Shown one piece after another: positions 63,368 to 64,000 of a stretch of DNA of 64,000 nt. Under the pieces are notes generated by a model. That model saw only the letters and a program-made list of their open reading frames with translations. It was not told the DNA's origin and ran no database searches. The DNA comes from Hyperoodon ampullatus. Taxonomy: Eukaryota > Chordata > Mammalia > Artiodactyla > Ziphiidae. Every line of letters begins with the position of its first letter. The first letter of the stretch is position 1. A program made the position numbers and the translations under genes. The stretch is from positions 248,001 through 312,000 of the forward strand of contig CATKHW010000285.1 in the NCBI GenBank assembly GCA_949752795.1, written 5' to 3'.

Positions 63368-64000
63368 GTACCTTTCCCTGAGGAAGGTATAGGTCTTGAC
63401 TATTCCATAGTTGGTTTTTGGAACGGTACCTGTGCTTATATCAAACTCTGGTTTTATGCATCACCCCACCTCTCCTTCCCCCTTAAGCAGGCATAAGAGT
63501 GTTTTCTAAATGTGAGACACTGTTCTCTTTCCTAACTCAGTTCAAGTGTAGCCATGTTTACAGGATCTTCATAAGTGATATCTTATGATAAGTTTCTGAT
63601 TCTGTGTGACTTATTTCTCTTATAACAATCGTACCTGAATCCACCAATTTTGCTGCTTCTGGTCTTATGACATTGATTTCATGGCTGAGAGATATTCCAT
63701 CATAGGAAAGTGCCCCAATTTTTTGAACCATTTTTATATTTCCTGGGATATTTATGGTGTACCCAAGTTGAGGTCCTTGTAAGCACTGCAGCCCTAAATT
63801 TTGGGGTGGCTCTGTCTTATTCACTTTCAATTTTCCCAAGGTATATTCCCTAGACTGGAAGTGCCCTTGGCTCTTTAGCTCTGTTCTTTACTTGTTTTAG
63901 GGAACACAATGCACTCCTCCAGAGAGGCAGTTGGCAATTTACATCCCGCCCATCAGCATAACATGGCTCCCGGTTCTCCAGGGCCTGTCTTACCTTTCAG
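63368..64000 (+). repeat. Monomer U31 (type F), cut by the window end
   Basis: The first 633 bp of a type F unit, near-identical to U21 at +17,394. The window ends before the palindrome. Confidence 0.95.

Larger units (their letters stand above)
11191..64000 (+). repeat. Satellite array, 30 complete + 1 partial head-to-tail monomers of ~1.74 kb
   Basis: GTCCCTTTCACTGAGG or a close variant recurs every 1,736-1,743 bp from 11,191 to 63,368, always in the same orientation. The first ~690 bp of each unit, and the last ~160, are an old antisense LINE-1 3' end. GGCTGAGGGATATTCCATCG corresponds to LINE-1 GGCTGAGTAATATTCCATT, and GTGGGAAGTGATACTTCTTT to LINE-1 GTGTGAGGTGATACCTCATT; both reference strings occur in the LINE-1s at 5.9-9.7 kb. 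The remainder is non-LINE-1, is richer in CpG, and opens with the palindrome. Unit length and copy number suggest the common cetacean satellite. Open frames recur in every unit, but the longest depend on GTG or TTG starts and are not coding evidence. Confidence 0.97.
59890..64000 (+). repeat. Higher-order repeat copy Z, first 2.4 monomers
   Basis: D, E, F in order, matching U19-U21 at +17,394. The copy is cut by the window end. Confidence 0.85.

Noticed and set aside
11191..64000. CENP-B box in the monomer
   Set aside because: The closest string, ATTCGTTGAGTTTTAG (for example near 12,475), has the TTCG part but lacks the essential A and CGGG positions of the box. I saw no better match by eye.
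11191..64000. CRISPR-like pattern (regularly spaced palindromic repeat)
   Set aside because: The spacing is 1.7 kb, the 'spacers' are themselves the same repeat, and the genome is mammalian.
11191..64000. Telomeric repeats
   Set aside because: Only isolated TTAGGG-like strings (as in TTTTAGGGAAC) occur, never in tandem.

Overview
The window looks like mammalian heterochromatin at the edge of a large satellite array, most likely from a cetacean. The interspersed repeats are mammalian: LINE-1 3' ends and a class I endogenous-retrovirus pol fragment. Their LINE-1 3'UTR style is the one I associate with cetartiodactyls, and especially whales. The dominant feature is a tandem repeat with a unit of 1,736-1,743 bp. 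From memory, that size and organisation fit the 'common cetacean satellite' described by Arnason and colleagues (about 1.74-1.76 kb in many whales, about 1.58 kb in delphinoids). I could not run a comparison, so the species and the satellite name are inference. I find no intact protein-coding gene, no tRNA or rRNA, no CRISPR array and nothing prokaryotic.

Layout. Positions 1 to about 1,695 hold one very diverged, isolated satellite monomer (U0). Next come a LINE-1 3'UTR scrap (about 1,735-1,935), two exon-like scraps of unknown origin (about 1,952-2,376), unassigned sequence, a minus-strand gammaretrovirus-like pol relic (about 3,270-4,526) and three degenerate ~70-bp repeats (4,508-4,720). 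Positions about 5,100-11,190 are a local tandem duplication with a 2,731-bp period (copies A and B, and truncated copy C). Each full copy carries two antisense LINE-1 3' ends. At 11,191 copy C changes abruptly into the satellite array, which continues to the end of the window. The array holds 30 complete head-to-tail monomers (U1-U30) and a partial U31.

Monomer anatomy. About half of each monomer (roughly 865 bp) is an old antisense LINE-1 3' end. The other half is not LINE-1, carries more CpG, and begins with a palindrome of two 37-nt arms and no spacer. That palindrome is perfect over 74 bp in 11 of 30 monomers and nearly perfect in the rest. In U0 it is only a rough quasi-palindrome. In the array the left arm reads like a copy of the right arm, so it seems to have been perfected before or during amplification.

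Higher-order organisation. Shared variants sort monomers into recurring types (called D, E, F, I, J, L and an E/K hybrid here). They form a 10-monomer higher-order repeat of about 17.39 kb: U9-U18, U19-U28 and the start of a third copy at U29. Inside or beside it are a 5-monomer duplication (8,701 bp), a 3-monomer duplication (5,214 bp) with a hybrid monomer at its junction, a ~3.4-kb non-matching patch, and short conversion-like tracts. The first units, U1-U3, lie outside this pattern, as expected at an array edge. All calls were made by eye from shared variants and spacing.
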